In this document: positions 1 to 11,510 of the stretch, in pieces
Position numbering within the stretch: position 1 is the first letter of the stretch
How the letters are laid out: the number at the start of each line of letters is the position of its first letter
Source: Plicaturopsis crispa FD-325 SS-3
Lineage: Eukaryota; Basidiomycota; Agaricomycetes; Amylocorticiales; Amylocorticiaceae
DNA length: 64,000 nucleotides
Reading direction: 5' to 3'
Assembly: GCA_000827205.1 (NCBI GenBank)
Contig: KN832565.1
Coordinates: 783,639 to 847,638, forward strand
Program-made: the position numbers and the translations under genes
Notes under the pieces: model-generated
What the model was told of the DNA's origin: nothing
Database searches by the model: none
What the model saw: the letters and a program-made list of their open reading frames with translations, nothing else

Positions 1-1158
1 CGCTGGCAGGTTATCTGGCGACGATATTCGGTTTACGCGAAGTTATGAAGGACAGGCAGCCGCAGAAACTCAATGCGCTCTTCCAAGTCCACAACGTCAT
101 CCTCAGCGGTGGCAGTCTCATCCTGCTCGTCCTAATGCTCGAGGAGATCCTTCCTATAGTTTGGAACCACGGCATATACTACGCGATCTGCGCCGAGGAA
201 TCGTGGACACCCGTAAGCGCGATTTTGGCTCTCTGCGTGGGCGAACCGACGAGCTGACTGCGCGTCGTTATGCAGAGGATGGAGTTCTACTACATGATTA
301 ATTATTATTTCAAATATCTTGAACTCCTCGACACAGTTTTCCTCGCCATGAAAAAGAAGCCTCTTGGTAGGATCCGCTTCTCTATGGTGGATCCACGCGT
401 GCTCATGCCTTCTTGTGACAGCCTTCCTGCACGTTTTCCACCACTCGGCCACGGCACTCCTGTGCTTCACGCAACTCGGCGGCAAGACCAGTGTGGTGAG
501 TGGTCCACGTATAGGCAAAGTTGTAGGGCCGTGCGCTGATGATCACTGCAGTCTTGGGTCGTCATCACGCTTAACCTCGGTGTTCACGTTCTGATGTGTG
601 AGTAGAGCGCAGATTCGGCTGCTCAAGCGAATAGTCAGCTGACGGGTGTACAGACTATTACTATTACGCGACCGCCGGTGGCGCGAAAATCTGGGTAGCT
701 TTTCTATCACTCCTCGCACCATTTTGCCGCGTCTAACATTGCGGGGGATACAGTGGAAGAAATACCTGACACTGATGCAAATTACTCAATTCGTCATTGA
801 CCTCGGCGTAGTGTACTTTGGCAGTTGGTGTCTTTTCACTTCACGGTCGAGTGCGAGGACATTAGCCAATTCTTCGATGGCAGGTTTCCAGCATTTTGCG
901 TACGCTTATCGCCCAGACTTGCCCCACGTCGGCAACTGCGCGGGGACGGAGAACGCGGCGCTCTTTGGATGCGCGCTTCTCACGAGCTACCTCGGGTTGT
1001 TCATCAACTTTTACCTGCAGACGTACAAGAAGCCGGTGAAGGGCGGCAAGGCGGTCGGGAACGGCGCGGCCAAAGCCAACGGAAATGCGTGAGTGTCCTC
1101 TCGCACGTTCGTCTGCGCAACTCTTGCTGAAGTGCACGACAGGGCGAAAAAGGAGTGA
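1..1158 (+). CDS. ELO-family very-long-chain fatty acid elongase, 5' partial
   Basis: Condensing enzyme (3-ketoacyl-CoA synthase) of microsomal fatty-acid elongation, GNS1/SUR4 family, an ER multi-pass protein. The N-terminal exons lie before the window. Visible exons are roughly 1-212, 276-366, 422-495 and 552-599, then several more to about 1088. They encode a membrane segment, the conserved stretch EFYYMINYYFKYLELLDTVF, the histidine box HVFHH (about 431-445), further membrane segments, and a Lys/Ala-rich tail. The frame stops at 1090-1092, but that TGA lies inside a consensus GTGAGT donor (1089). Splicing it to the acceptor AG at 1141-1142 extends the protein to TGA 1156-1158, with the tail ending A-A-K-K-E, a lysine-rich ER-type terminus. 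I prefer the spliced end. Family certain; exact ELO subtype not determined. Confidence 0.88.
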
Positions 1159-1455
1159 GAGCGGTGTCGGTCGGGCACGGGGGCATGAGTCCAACAAGGA
1201 TAATGATTCTTCATGAAGAACAACGCACGGGCATACCTAACGGGCAACATTTATTGGCTCTAATATTTACTAGACAAACTGTGTTTTGAACCTCTCTTCT
1301 TCTCCGCTTCTCCTCTACTTACTTACTCTGCCAATTCCGCCACCCCGCGTATAGTCGTTCGTTGAAATAGGCTGCCGTGTATACACTCTTTTTTTGTGGC
1401 GACTCACAATGTGCGAACAGACGACGGGAACTTGTTTACCGGGCGTCGCAGAACA

Positions 1456-2363
1456 CTAAGATTACCGGGGATTTTTCGGAAACTTTCGGAAACTCGAAAA
1501 ATCCCTCCAGGCCGATTCTCGTCAATTCATCTGGACGTATTTTTGTTGAAAGATCCCTTCAGCCAAATCATGCAGTAAATCCCTGGAGGACCAATGCTCC
1601 ACGCCTTTTCCTGGTAAAAACCATTTAGTGGTTTCAGGTGCATTTTGCCTTGAGGGAAAATGAAGGTTATCCAGCTTGATCTAAAACATCTCATTAATGT
1701 CTTAAGCCACATTTATGCAAAAATGCCTTCATAGATTTTGACCTTTACTGAGATTCAGCTAGATATGTATCAATTTCCATGGAGTGATTTTGCGCACAAT
1801 ATTTGTGGACCGGTTTTGGCCCTGAATTGGGTTCAAGACTTACACATATGCCGGGCAGAAATTACAGATTATAATGATTGCAAAACCGGCCACTTCATTC
1901 GACACTATGGTCTAGCGGTTTGGCGCCCGGCGGATTGTGTATGGTCCTTGGTAGGCGCTCGTTCGAACCGCCCCCGCTTGTATAATTATATTTTTACTGT
2001 CCCTCGCTATGGACTAATCGACACAAATATCTGTTAAGGCTGAATATCACCCAAAGGTGTCCACGCTTTTTAGCTCAGAAATCACTTCAGGTAATATAAC
2101 CCTACAAATAAGTACGTCCAGAGCAATCCATCCAGGGGACATTCAAGGACATTTGATATTAATTCTCCTCAAGGGAAAGACCTGAGCATATCCCTCGAAG
2201 CATTATCAAGCTAAAACACCTGAAGGAATAACTTACATGGATTGCAGCTACTCACGGTCTGCATAAGGTACAAGAGCCTGGACAGTTATTTATTAAAATA
2301 TGCCTGGAGGGATTTTTCGAGTTTCGGAAAGTTTCCGAAATATCCCAGTAGTCTCATCGGTCT
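1456..2363. mobile_element. Non-autonomous TIR element, copy 1
   Basis: About 900 bp bounded by imperfect terminal inverted repeats of roughly 55-60 bp. The left end (about 1456-1513) carries GGATTTTTCGGAAAC and then CGAAAAATCCCTCCAGGC. The right end (about 2301-2355) carries the reverse complement of both. No transposase-like frame is visible inside; the longest frames (99 aa or less) resemble nothing I recognise. The interior holds a tRNA-like segment with Pol III boxes (1908-1969). Best described as a MITE-like or chimeric non-autonomous element. In this copy the right flank runs into the gap. Confidence 0.7.
1901..1995 (+). ncRNA. tRNA-like Pol III segment inside TIR element (copy 1)
   Basis: An A box TGGTCTAGCGG (1908-1918) lies 7 nt from a plausible tRNA-like 5' end. 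It is followed 42 nt later by a B box GTTCGAACC (1961-1969) and then a T-run (about 1988-1992) that could terminate Pol III. D- and T-stems do not pair properly when I try to fold it, so it is not a functional tRNA gene. It looks like a SINE-type tRNA-derived head. Confidence 0.45.
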
Positions 2364-2374
2364 CGAGTATACTA

Positions 2375-2394
2375 NNNNNNNNNNNNNNNNNNNN
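2375..2394. other. Assembly gap (20 N)
   Basis: A run of N separates the two copies of the duplicated segment. Its true length is unknown. Confidence 0.99.
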
Positions 2395-2687
2395 CGGTGT
2401 CGGTCGGGCACGGGGGCATGAGTCCAACAAGGATAATGATTCTTCATGAAGAACAACGCACGGGCATACCTAACGGGCAACATTTATTGGCTCTAATATT
2501 TACTAGACAAACTGTGTTTTGAACCTCTCTTCTTCTCCGCTTCTCCTCTACTTACTTACTCTGCCAATTCCGCCACCCCGCGTATAGTCGTTCGTTGAAA
2601 TAGGCTGCCGTGTATACACTCTTTTTTTGTGGCGACTCACAATGTGCGAACAGACGACGGGAACTTGTTTACCGGGCGTCGCAGAAC

Positions 2688-3598
2688 ACTAAGATTACCG
2701 GGGATTTTTCGGAAACTTTCGGAAACTCGAAAAATCCCTCCAGGCCGATTCTCGTCAATTCATCTGGACGTATTTTTGTTGAAAGATCCCTTCAGCCAAA
2801 TCGTGCAGTAAATCCCTGGAGGACCAATGCTCCACGCCTTTTCCTGGTAAAAACCATTTAGTGGTTTCAGGTGCATTTTGCCTTGAGGGAAAATGAAGGT
2901 TATCCAGCTTGATCTAAAACATCTCATTAATGTCTTAAGCCACATTTATGCAAAAATGCCTTCATAGATTTTGACCTTTACTGAGATTCAGCTAGATATG
3001 TATCAATTTCCATGGAGTGATTTTGCGCACAATATTTGTGGACCGGTTTTGGCCCTGAATTGGGTTCAAGACTTACACATATGCCGGGCAGGAATTACAG
3101 ATTATAATGATTGCGAAACCGGCCACTTCATTCGACACTATGGTCTAGCGGTTTGGCGCCCGGCGGATTGTGTATGGTCCTTGGTAGGCGCTCGTTCGAT
3201 CCGCTCCCGCTCGTATAATTATATTTTTACTGTCCCTCGCTATCGACTATTCGACACAAATATCTGTTAAGGCTGAACATCACCCAAAGGTGTCCACGCT
3301 TTTTAGCTCAGAAATCACTTCAGGTAATATAACCCTACAAATAAGTCCCTCCAGAGCAATCCATCCCGGGGACATTCAAGGACATTTGATATTAATTCTC
3401 CTCAAGGGAAAGACCTGAGCATATCCCTCGAAGCATTATCAAGCTAAAACACCTGAAGGAATAACTTACATGGATTGCAGCTACTCACGGTCTGCATAAG
3501 GTACAAGAGCCTGGACAGTTATTTATTAAAATATGCCTGGAGGGATTTTTCGAGTTTCGGAAAGTTTCCGAAATATCCCCAGTAGTCTCATCGGTCTC
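2688..3598. mobile_element. Non-autonomous TIR element, copy 2
   Basis: Second copy of the element. The left inverted repeat is at about 2689-2746 and the right at about 3533-3588. A candidate target-site duplication flanks it: GGGCGTCGCAGAAC at 2674-2687 and GGGCGTCGAAGAAC at 3599-3612 (13 of 14 match). Eight bases between the right inverted repeat and that site have no left counterpart, so the exact boundary is uncertain. Compared with copy 1, the internal B box is closer to consensus here. Confidence 0.7.
3134..3228 (+). ncRNA. tRNA-like Pol III segment inside TIR element (copy 2)
   Basis: The same arrangement as in copy 1: A box TGGTCTAGCGG at 3141-3151, B box GTTCGATCC at 3194-3202 (a better match to GTTCGANNC), and a downstream T-run. 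The T-stem still does not pair, so it is tRNA-derived rather than a tRNA. Confidence 0.45.
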
Positions 3599-3848
3599 GG
3601 GCGTCGAAGAACCTTATATCATGTCGCGGTGGCTGTGCACGCTAATTGACCCCAGGTTTTATCATCGGCGGCGCCCTGCACTCGGTTGGCGCTCGACGGT
3701 CGTTGTCGCCGATCAATAACTCTGGCCCAGTAATTTGTGAGACAACTGCACACACTGCCGCGCGCGCTCTCCGTGGATCCCCCTTCGCTCCTTCCCACAA
3801 CGCTGCTGTAATTCTGGACTCTGGCCTCGTCGAGCTCGCTCCTCCTAG

Positions 3849-6800
3849 ATGTCGCACACCGACTGGGAACAGCCCCCGCGGCTGACAGAGGCGCCCCGTG
3901 AATATATTGTATCGGCAGAGCTGTACGTTAGCAGCTCGGCGGCGTCGTCCCTGCCGTCTCGCAAGGTACGTCTCTGTGTGCGTTCATTCTGATCTGCGCG
4001 TACGGCTGAGAGCGCCCGTGTAGACGCCTCTAGCGCGCAAGAAGACGGAGAAGCGCGATGGGCCGTCGAAGCTGACCAGCCAGGCGTCGTCCGTGCAGAA
4101 CGGCGAGGAGGTGCAGAGGAGACTCAAGGGTGCGTCGTTGCGTGTCGCGATTTTGCAAAATCTGTAGTTGACGGTCTATCAGAGAAGGGCAGTTGGATGA
4201 ACCTAACGCCCACTCGAGCGGCGGCGAGTGCAGGACATTGGAGGCCGGCCGTATGCAGAGTCTCTGAGGAGGGGGACCGATGTCTGCTGAATATCTATAT
4301 AGATGTGAATCTATACTTTTTGACGACGGATTCTGTTACTGACGAGCCGGAGCAGGAATCTATACTGTATCAGACTGTGTATGTTCATCTGCTCAACCAC
4401 ACCGACATCCGGCATGCGGACAGCTCTTTGGTGCAGCGTAGGGACTGTCTGGGTATCCACTGTGCCGCGTATGTTCTACACCCATTATATACCGTGTCTT
4501 TTACGCGTCGCTAATGCCTAAAACAGCGGCCAACGATGGTCTTCTACGCAAAGCCCGCTCGAGCCGTTGTATATATCCTTCCCTAGCACAAACGCGACGA
4601 ATGCGTGGCTAGTGCTCATGCGCTCCTACGCCATCCCCGAAATATACGGCAGATGGATCTGCCCCGCGGACGGCGGGCTGTACCGGATATGGCGGCAGGT
4701 GGAGGTGACGGTCATCCAAGGGCGCAACCTCGGTAACGAGAAGGTGTCGTCCGCGGACGCGTCGAACAGCGTGTCGGGGGACGACTTTGACGACGCGGTC
4801 GACCTGGACGTGTCGTGCGACTTGCACGTGAACGACGTGCTGTGCGGGCGCACGACCGTCAAGAAGGGCCTGGGCTCGCCGGACTGGCATGAGAGCTTTA
4901 CGTTCGCGGACCTCCCGCCGTTTGATACGCTCGATATTAACGTCTGGCGGGAGAAGAGGCTGCTGAAGCCTGTGATGATGGGGTCCATACGCATTGCACT
5001 GGGGAATTTCCGCAGGGGCGAGACTGTGGAGGGGTGGTTTCCCATTGTGCAAGCTACTCCGAGCGCGGCTGGGGTTCAGGTTGGGGATATCAGGATGAAG
5101 ATACGCGTCGATGAGTCCGTCTATTTACCTCCTGACTACTTCGTATGCATACTCATCCGACACGCGAAGAGAGATCATTCTTCCCTTTGCGGCGTATGCA
5201 GGTCTCCTCAAAGTACGTTGGCTTTCAGTCGCCAATTTGCCGACGTGAGCTGTGCTGACAGGAAACCACAGACTCTGCAATCCCGGAATATCTTGGACTG
5301 GATGAGTGACTTCGAAAGCAAGCTACAGCTGAAGTCCATTGCCACCGAATTAGTCTCGTTTGCCATCGCCCGGAATATTCTCACCGAGCACCTTTTCGCA
5401 TTTGCTGACCGTGAAGTCGACGGGACGCCATCTTGTACGCTCTCATTTCATTCTTCCAACCGCGCAATACTGATTCCACCTTCGTAGCACATAACACGTT
5501 GTTTCGTGGAAACACCATCCTCACGAAAACCATGGAGTTATGCATGGCTTGGTACGGCAAATCGTTTCTCGAAGCCAGCATAGGGCCCGTCATACGCCGG
5601 CTGTGCAACGAGAAGGTCGCCATAGAGGTAGATCCAGTGCGAAGCGGCAAAACCACTAAGGAGGTCGAGCGCAGTGTCGAACTGCTCATTCATTGGTGCC
5701 GCGAATTCTGGCAACAGATTTATGCCGTACGCAAGGAATGCCCCCAGTACGTGCCGCCTGTTATTCATTCTATCTGGTCCACAAAGGTCTTTCGCTGAAG
5801 CCGGAATGTGTAGGGAGATGCGAAGGCTGTTTGAACACATTCGCAAGCTCGTTGAACGAAGGTATCAGATAGACGCATCAAGCGATAGCAACAAGGAGTT
5901 GCCGTGGCAAAGCGTTTCAGCCTTCTGCTTCCTGCGATTTATCGTTCCGGCCATCCTACATCCACACTTGTTTGGGCTCTGCCAGGGTATAACTTATTTT
6001 AATTTCGGCTAACGGGATCGATTCTGACTTCCATTTTTCCAGGATTGCCTACCCTCCCTGTTCGACGGAGCTTGACACTGGTAGCCAAGGTTATACAGAG
6101 TCTCGCGAACCTCAATACCGTAAGAGCAAATAAGTATCGTGTCCTCCTTTATTGCTAATCATGGACGCCTTGATTGTTCAGTCGGTCCAGAAAGAGGATT
6201 TTATGCGCGGGGTCAAAGACTTCATACAAGAGAATGTACCCTCAATGGTGGAATACCTCAAGGGGGTGTCAACCCCCTTGTCAGATCCGTATGGTGCACA
6301 TGGTGTGCACAACAGTGCCGCCGATCGCCACGACCGTGCCAGCATCATCCAATCCTTGCGGGAGCGAAAGCCGAACATGACCACGCTCGACCTGGAGGCC
6401 ATTCCGACTCTTCCACACATCATCGACATCCCCAGATGCCTTGCAGTCATCAGCTCCGCCGTCATCCGGAATTCCAAAAGCTACCAACAACACCGCTCGA
6501 AGCAGACAGACCCCGACTCTAAGGACGTCTCCATGGATGAAGTCTGCAGGAATTGCCTCTTCATCGAGCAGAAATCTGTCCAGCGCGTTAGTCAGCTCGC
6601 TTCCCAAGCCGCAGCGCCGCCGTCGCGGCCGTCCGCTTCTACCTCGCGGTCATCGTCGTACGGAAATATGTCGCAAACCCCCTCATCGCCGGTATCACCT
6701 CATCATGACGTGCGTGCTCGCAAAGCATCTACACCAAGCAGCCCCCCTTCGCGCAAGCGCCACGGTAGGAAAGGCTCCCGACCATCTACAGCGCCCTCCG

Positions 6801-7159
6801 ATGGCTCCGATGCGCGTCCGTCCGAAGACACCTCGGAGGCCTCCATGCCCTCGAGTCCGCTCAGCGCATCCGCCCAGCGGCGCGCGCTGCCGCCACAACA
6901 CTCCCAGTCGGACAGTTTCGGGATGGCCCTGCCCTCGTCGCCAGAGGGCGACAAGGGCTATGAGCAAGGCACGTGGTCGCGTCGGCGACACCGACTTCTC
7001 CATCCGCGCTCGACATCGTCTGACTCGCTATCAGCTTACCGGCCGTCGCCGCCTGAGGACTCGCCGCGGCATACGCACACGCGGAACGAGGGGTCGGCGG
7101 AGTCCGACGACATGTCGAAGAAGAAGGGGCTTTTGCGCACGATATTGAATCGGAATTGA
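3849..7159 (+). CDS. PH-C2-RasGAP protein (RASAL/SynGAP/Bud2-like)
   Basis: GTPase-activating protein for a Ras-family GTPase at the membrane. First exons: 3849-3965, 4024-4129, 4183-4468, then from 4527. The N-terminus (MSHTDWEQPP) leads to a PH-like segment (ILYQTVYVHLL, then YISFPSTNATNAWLVLM). A C2 domain follows (VEVTVIQGRNL, LDVSCDLHVNDVLCGRTTV; about 4686-5110), then the RasGAP domain (about 5280-6260). The GAP domain keeps the arginine finger (TLFRGNTI) and the FLR motif (FCFLRFIVPAILHP). The Ser/Pro-rich tail of about 200 residues ends in a basic patch KKKGLLRTILNRN, perhaps for membrane targeting. The domain order matches SynGAP/RASAL and resembles fungal Bud2. Target GTPase (Ras or Rsr1) cannot be told from sequence. 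Start chosen as the first ATG opening a frame that splices cleanly. Confidence 0.88.
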
Positions 7160-8811
7160 CCAATGTGGGCGATGTATAACCTTGTGTTTTGGCGGTACCG
7201 GACGTTTAAGTTACCCAACCTCTTTCAACGATTGACGTGCATACGCGTATGTTCTGAGATGGTACTAAATACACTTATTTTTGCTCGAGCATGCCCAGCC
7301 TGTTTATCATAATTCGATGTCGCAGTGATTATATCATCCTTACATGCTATTATTCTGCCAATGAAGGAGCTCGATGGCCAAAGGAAGACTCGCCAAGAAT
7401 GTCGGATAAGTTTCAGCGGATGATTGGGGAGTCCAAGCTCGCTTTGCATTCCTTGTGGAACGTAGAGGATTCCGGACGCGTCATGGCTCATTTGATCCCG
7501 AGAGGTGAATATTCTGCAGTGTAAGTGCATACTGCATAGCAGAGACGTATACGCAGTCGCAGATCTCAAGGATAAATCTCCGAATTGACAGCGTCTCGAC
7601 CTCAACAACCTGAAAAGAATTGCCAGCGTTCTGGGGACGAGCACTTTCAACTTACTCGATTTGCTGCGCGCACAGCCTTGATTAACTCCATGAAGCAAGG
7701 ATCATTGGATTGATGCTGGAAGTACGGAGATGACTGCCCAAACAAGACTCAAGACGCAGCAACATACGACTAACTCTGCACCTCTTGATCCAGGTGCCGC
7801 AGATACTTACCTTTACATGTGCGTACACATAACCCCGGCACGCTGACAAGGTCCTTCCGGGACGCCAGTCATAGACACCTGGATTTCTAGGAGCATTGGC
7901 AGGCGTGCATTAAACAGGTACGCACGAAATGTAGTGTTCAGGACAAAAATCTCTGAGCGCTCGTCACGGTGGTATAAGGTTCAAAACGTTGTCCAGGGAT
8001 GCACTTCAGGATTCGGCGCTGGCGCCAAGCCTGAGCGCTATGCGATGTTTCCGGATGGGTTTGTTCTAGAGACTGGAATTTTCATCAGTAACACTAACAC
8101 GGATGTATCAGGGCAATATGAGTAGCAATCACCTCGCTGGGTGGTGCAAAAGTGTCGCATACGACCCTACTAGCGCCGCAAACGCTACGAGCAAACCCGG
8201 ATTTCTGAGTGGGTCACCATAAGATGGCAATGCGTCAAATGCTATCTTGAAGTTGGCCCGCGACATTTTCCCTACACGTTTTGCTTGTCAGAAAGTTAGC
8301 TATTCGAATTGGCGAGGCTGAAGGAATTGTTTTTGTCAAACCAGGAGGAGAGGTAACGGCGACCGGAACGACGACAACGGCACCTCGGCGCCGCTGAGAT
8401 CGAATCTTGAGATAACCCTAAATCGATCCTGGTTCTCAATTTCCTCCTGCCAGTGGGTTCTTTCAACGCACGTTTCTTGTAATAATTTTCGGACAGCAAA
8501 GCAAGGATCGCAAGGTGAGGGCTCTCATGCAATGGTACTTGAACAAAGTTCAAATTCCTCAGAGACATCGAGGATAGATTAACTTGTTGGGGATGTATCA
8601 CAAAAACTGCAAAAACGATCAGTCCAATCAAAATAGCTCCAACATCACACTTTGCAACCCGTTCTTTACGCGATTTCATTATAACGCATAGCGGCGAGCC
8701 ATGGCCACCGCTCGCTTCCACAGTTCTACCATTTCACCTTTCTTTTTCTCTTCTACATTATCGCCCGACGCCAGGTAGCTCTGTGCCAGTGTCCCGCTGT
8801 TAATTCTGCCT
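7160..8811. other. Intergenic stretch, no supported gene
   Basis: 1.65 kb between the RasGAP stop and the fucosyltransferase-like start. The longest frames are on the minus strand: 7225-7698 (157 aa) and 8296-8721 (141 aa). The second has one hydrophobic segment (CDVGAILIGLIVFAVFVIHP). Neither resembles a known family or shows convincing splice structure. The last ~80 bp before 8812 are pyrimidine-rich, as expected for a 5' UTR. Confidence 0.5.
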
Positions 8812-11094
8812 ATGCGGCCACCGTACGAGCCCCTACTACCCGCACACAGCGCACGACCGCGCCGGCCTTGGCTGGCTTGGCTCCAGGTGCTGCTGTCAGC
8901 TTCACGTCTCAGTCGCACCGCAGCCGTCGTCGTCTTCTTTGTCTGCGTGTCCGCCCTCCTGCTCGCCTCTGACGCGGTCAGCCATTTCTCCTCGCCAGGT
9001 GGAGGTGTCTACTTCACCAACCCTCTTTCGTGGACATCCAAGCGTCCCGGCGATGCACTCGGAGCTCCGGACGTCTCATCGCACACCGGACTGACCATGG
9101 ACCCTACGGTGACAGAGACTATCGAGCTCTCCAAGCTCGGTCACGCAAATTCCGGCGCATCTTCGTCGACGCGGCCTGTCGTGTCCGACAAACTAATCAC
9201 CGGGGACGACTTGCAGGAACTTCATGACATGGTGGCGCAAACAAAGGGTTACTATGCGCGCGATTTCTCGTTAGGATTAGGATTCAACAATGTGAGTAGC
9301 AATGTTCCGACGGTGGATGGCTCTGACGACGCTCCGCAGGTACGTTACATCATAGAAGCAGCCCTGGCGCAGGCCCGCATTCTTAATAGGACTGCCATCT
9401 TGCCATCCTTTGTCTATGCGCGGTCCTGTGAATATCATATGTGAGTGCTATGCCTTTCCATGAGCGCACTCCGTTTATCGGCGTTTAGAACCGTATGCGC
9501 AGACTATGCGGAGATGCTGAACAGGGGTGACGCCGTCGGCTGGGACGAGTGGCGTGAGCTACCATTCGAGGAACAGATGGGCTGGCGCGTTCCTATGACC
9601 GTCATGCTGAACATAACGCATATGCGGCGGTACCAGCCGGTACTCCTCGTATCGGAATACCTCCGCCTGCACGACCTGCCCACAGACCTCGAGCGCGATA
9701 ACGGCGCATGGGATTCGTATGCGTACCACACGAACGCGGAGATATTCGACCCGCAGAACCGGATACCGGATCTGCACGAGATCGAGAACCAGTGGTTCGA
9801 CCCGCAGAATGTGACGCGTGTCGATATGATGCCCCAGGACATGAAGACACGCGGGGGCTGGGATCCGGAGTACGAGGACGCGAGCATTGGCCAGCGGGGG
9901 ATGTGGACGAATGTCGAGCTGTCGCAGGAATATCTGCAGCTCGAGGCAGCTCTCCCAGAAGACAGGAGATACCTGAACTGGGATGAGGCCCGGGACGCTT
10001 TGCATGAGAAATTGAAGATCTTGGAAAACTCAGATAGTGACCAGGCGCTGGAAAATCTGGTCAAGGCGAGTGGGTGGGAGGTGCTCTATACCTTTGACGG
10101 AGCGTATGTATTCTCCCTCTCGCTGCTTCCCTGCTCGTGCTGACGATTCTCAGTCTGGGTATGGATTATTCGAAAACGGTGATTAAACCAATACGCCATG
10201 TCGTCCAGCGGGAGTCTCTGCGCAGCTTCCTTGACGACTTCGGAGATATAGACGCTAATGTCGTGCATCTTGCCGGGGAAATCCACCTCGGCCGCAAACC
10301 GGTGAGCATGGCCGGCGAGGGTCAATCATGCTGTGCTAACGTCGCGACATGAATGTAGGGCGGCTTGCGTTTCACAACGACGGCGGGTAGGGATGAGTTC
10401 GCACGGCTTCCATTGTATGCGGTCCGTGCGCCGGATGCTCTCCTACAACTCGCCGGACGGCTGGACGAGCGCATGATGGCGAAGAATGACGGCCGCATGT
10501 GGATGGGCGCACATATGCGCCGTGGCGACTGTAAGCGCACCTCTCTCATGTATCTTGCGTCCATAACTAAGTCATCTCTCATAGTCTCGAAGGTGGGATG
10601 GGCAATGGAGAAGAGCATAGTAGACCATCTAGCGCGCATAAAGCGCCGACTTGATGGCGGGCGCGCGATCCTGGGCCTGATATCCGACCTCGACATTCAC
10701 CCATACGCTATCCCAGAGGGACACGTGGACTACTCCATACTAAACATGAAGCCGCCTAGAGACGGCGACCAGTGCGTTTACCTTCCTCTGCCACCGCATG
10801 CACCGTACTGACATGACCTGCAGATTTTATCTTGCGACGGACGAGCGGGACCCAGATAACCTGTTGTACCTCTCACAGAACGGCGCGGTGCTGATACAAG
10901 ACATACTGACGATCGAGGACCGGCGCGAATTCGGGTGGCCGCTGATGCTGACGGACGTGCTTGCGCTGGTGGAGCAGGCGGTCCTGGTGCGCGGGCATTA
11001 TTTCTACGGGCACGCGATGAGCTCCGTGGCCGGCGGTGTGTCGAATATGCGCGCCGCGAATGGACGGGATCCACGGACAGAACTGATAGATTAG
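8812..11094 (+). CDS. GDP-fucose protein O-fucosyltransferase-like type II membrane protein
   Basis: Likely Golgi/ER glycosyltransferase. A short cytosolic N-terminus (MRPPYEPLLP) is followed by one membrane anchor (about residues 37-53, TAAVVVFFVCVSALLLAS) and a stem. The luminal domain starts near YYARDFSLGLGFNNVRYIIE, which matches the donor-site beginning of O-FucT-like folds. The motif GAHMRRGDF is split by an intron (about 10505-10595) and corresponds to the HxRRGD nucleotide-sugar signature. The C-terminal core includes FYLATDERDPDNLLYLS and the end is ...DPRTELID. Introns fall near 9294-9340, 9440-9490, 10106-10153, 10302-10358, 10530-10590 and 10770-10824. The family is commonly annotated as O-FucT in basidiomycetes; donor and acceptor are not established by the sequence. 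Confidence 0.8.
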
Positions 11095-11510
11095 GGCGGA
11101 TACTCTCTAGACGGCGCTGGTTCCTCGAGGTTCATGTATTTAGTAGGTGTTCCTCGCTTGTTCCAAAATCTCTGCCACTTGTGTTCCGCGCTTTGTTTGC
11201 GCTCACACTCCTTACCATTTACCCATATATTCCCCACCATACTGTACACTTGCACGCATACTAAATATTTGTTGGCTTGTACGCTTACCATACCGTTTGG
11301 ATCTTGCACTCTTTATATTATAATCGCATTCCTCAGGAATATTGCCACTCTGTCTGGAACACCCACACTTCCTTCCTTCCGCCGAGGCCAGCCAGACCCG
11401 CCTTTCCTAGAGGAACGCTCGCGACGAGCGAGCATCCCATCACCTGGTGCAAGAGACTCAGCACTTGGTTCATAAACAAGCTCTTGACCAAGTGCGGGGC
11501 TGGATGCACG
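11095..11510. other. Convergent 3' intergenic region
   Basis: About 415 bp between the plus-strand fucosyltransferase-like stop and the minus-strand proline-rich gene stop. Presumed shared 3' UTR and terminator space. No gene or repeat seen. Confidence 0.5.

Larger units (their letters stand above)
1162..3612. repeat. 1,233-bp direct duplication around an assembly gap
   Basis: Bases 1162-2363 recur at 2395-3597 with an offset of 1,233 bp. The first ~290 bp (3' flank of the elongase) look identical by eye. The element-derived remainder differs at about a dozen or more scattered positions. Similarity ends just after the right inverted repeat: copy 1 continues GAGTATACTA into the N run, copy 2 continues GCGTCGAAGAAC. 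Either a real tandem duplication or, more likely, redundant contig ends, because a unique 3' flank is repeated together with the transposable element. Confidence 0.9.

Noticed and set aside
1901-1980. A functional tRNA gene
   Set aside because: A and B boxes are present but D- and T-stems do not pair and no acceptor stem forms; tRNA-derived only.
8296-8721. 141-aa minus ORF with one hydrophobic segment
   Set aside because: Overlaps the presumed promoter of the next gene; no family resemblance or splice support.
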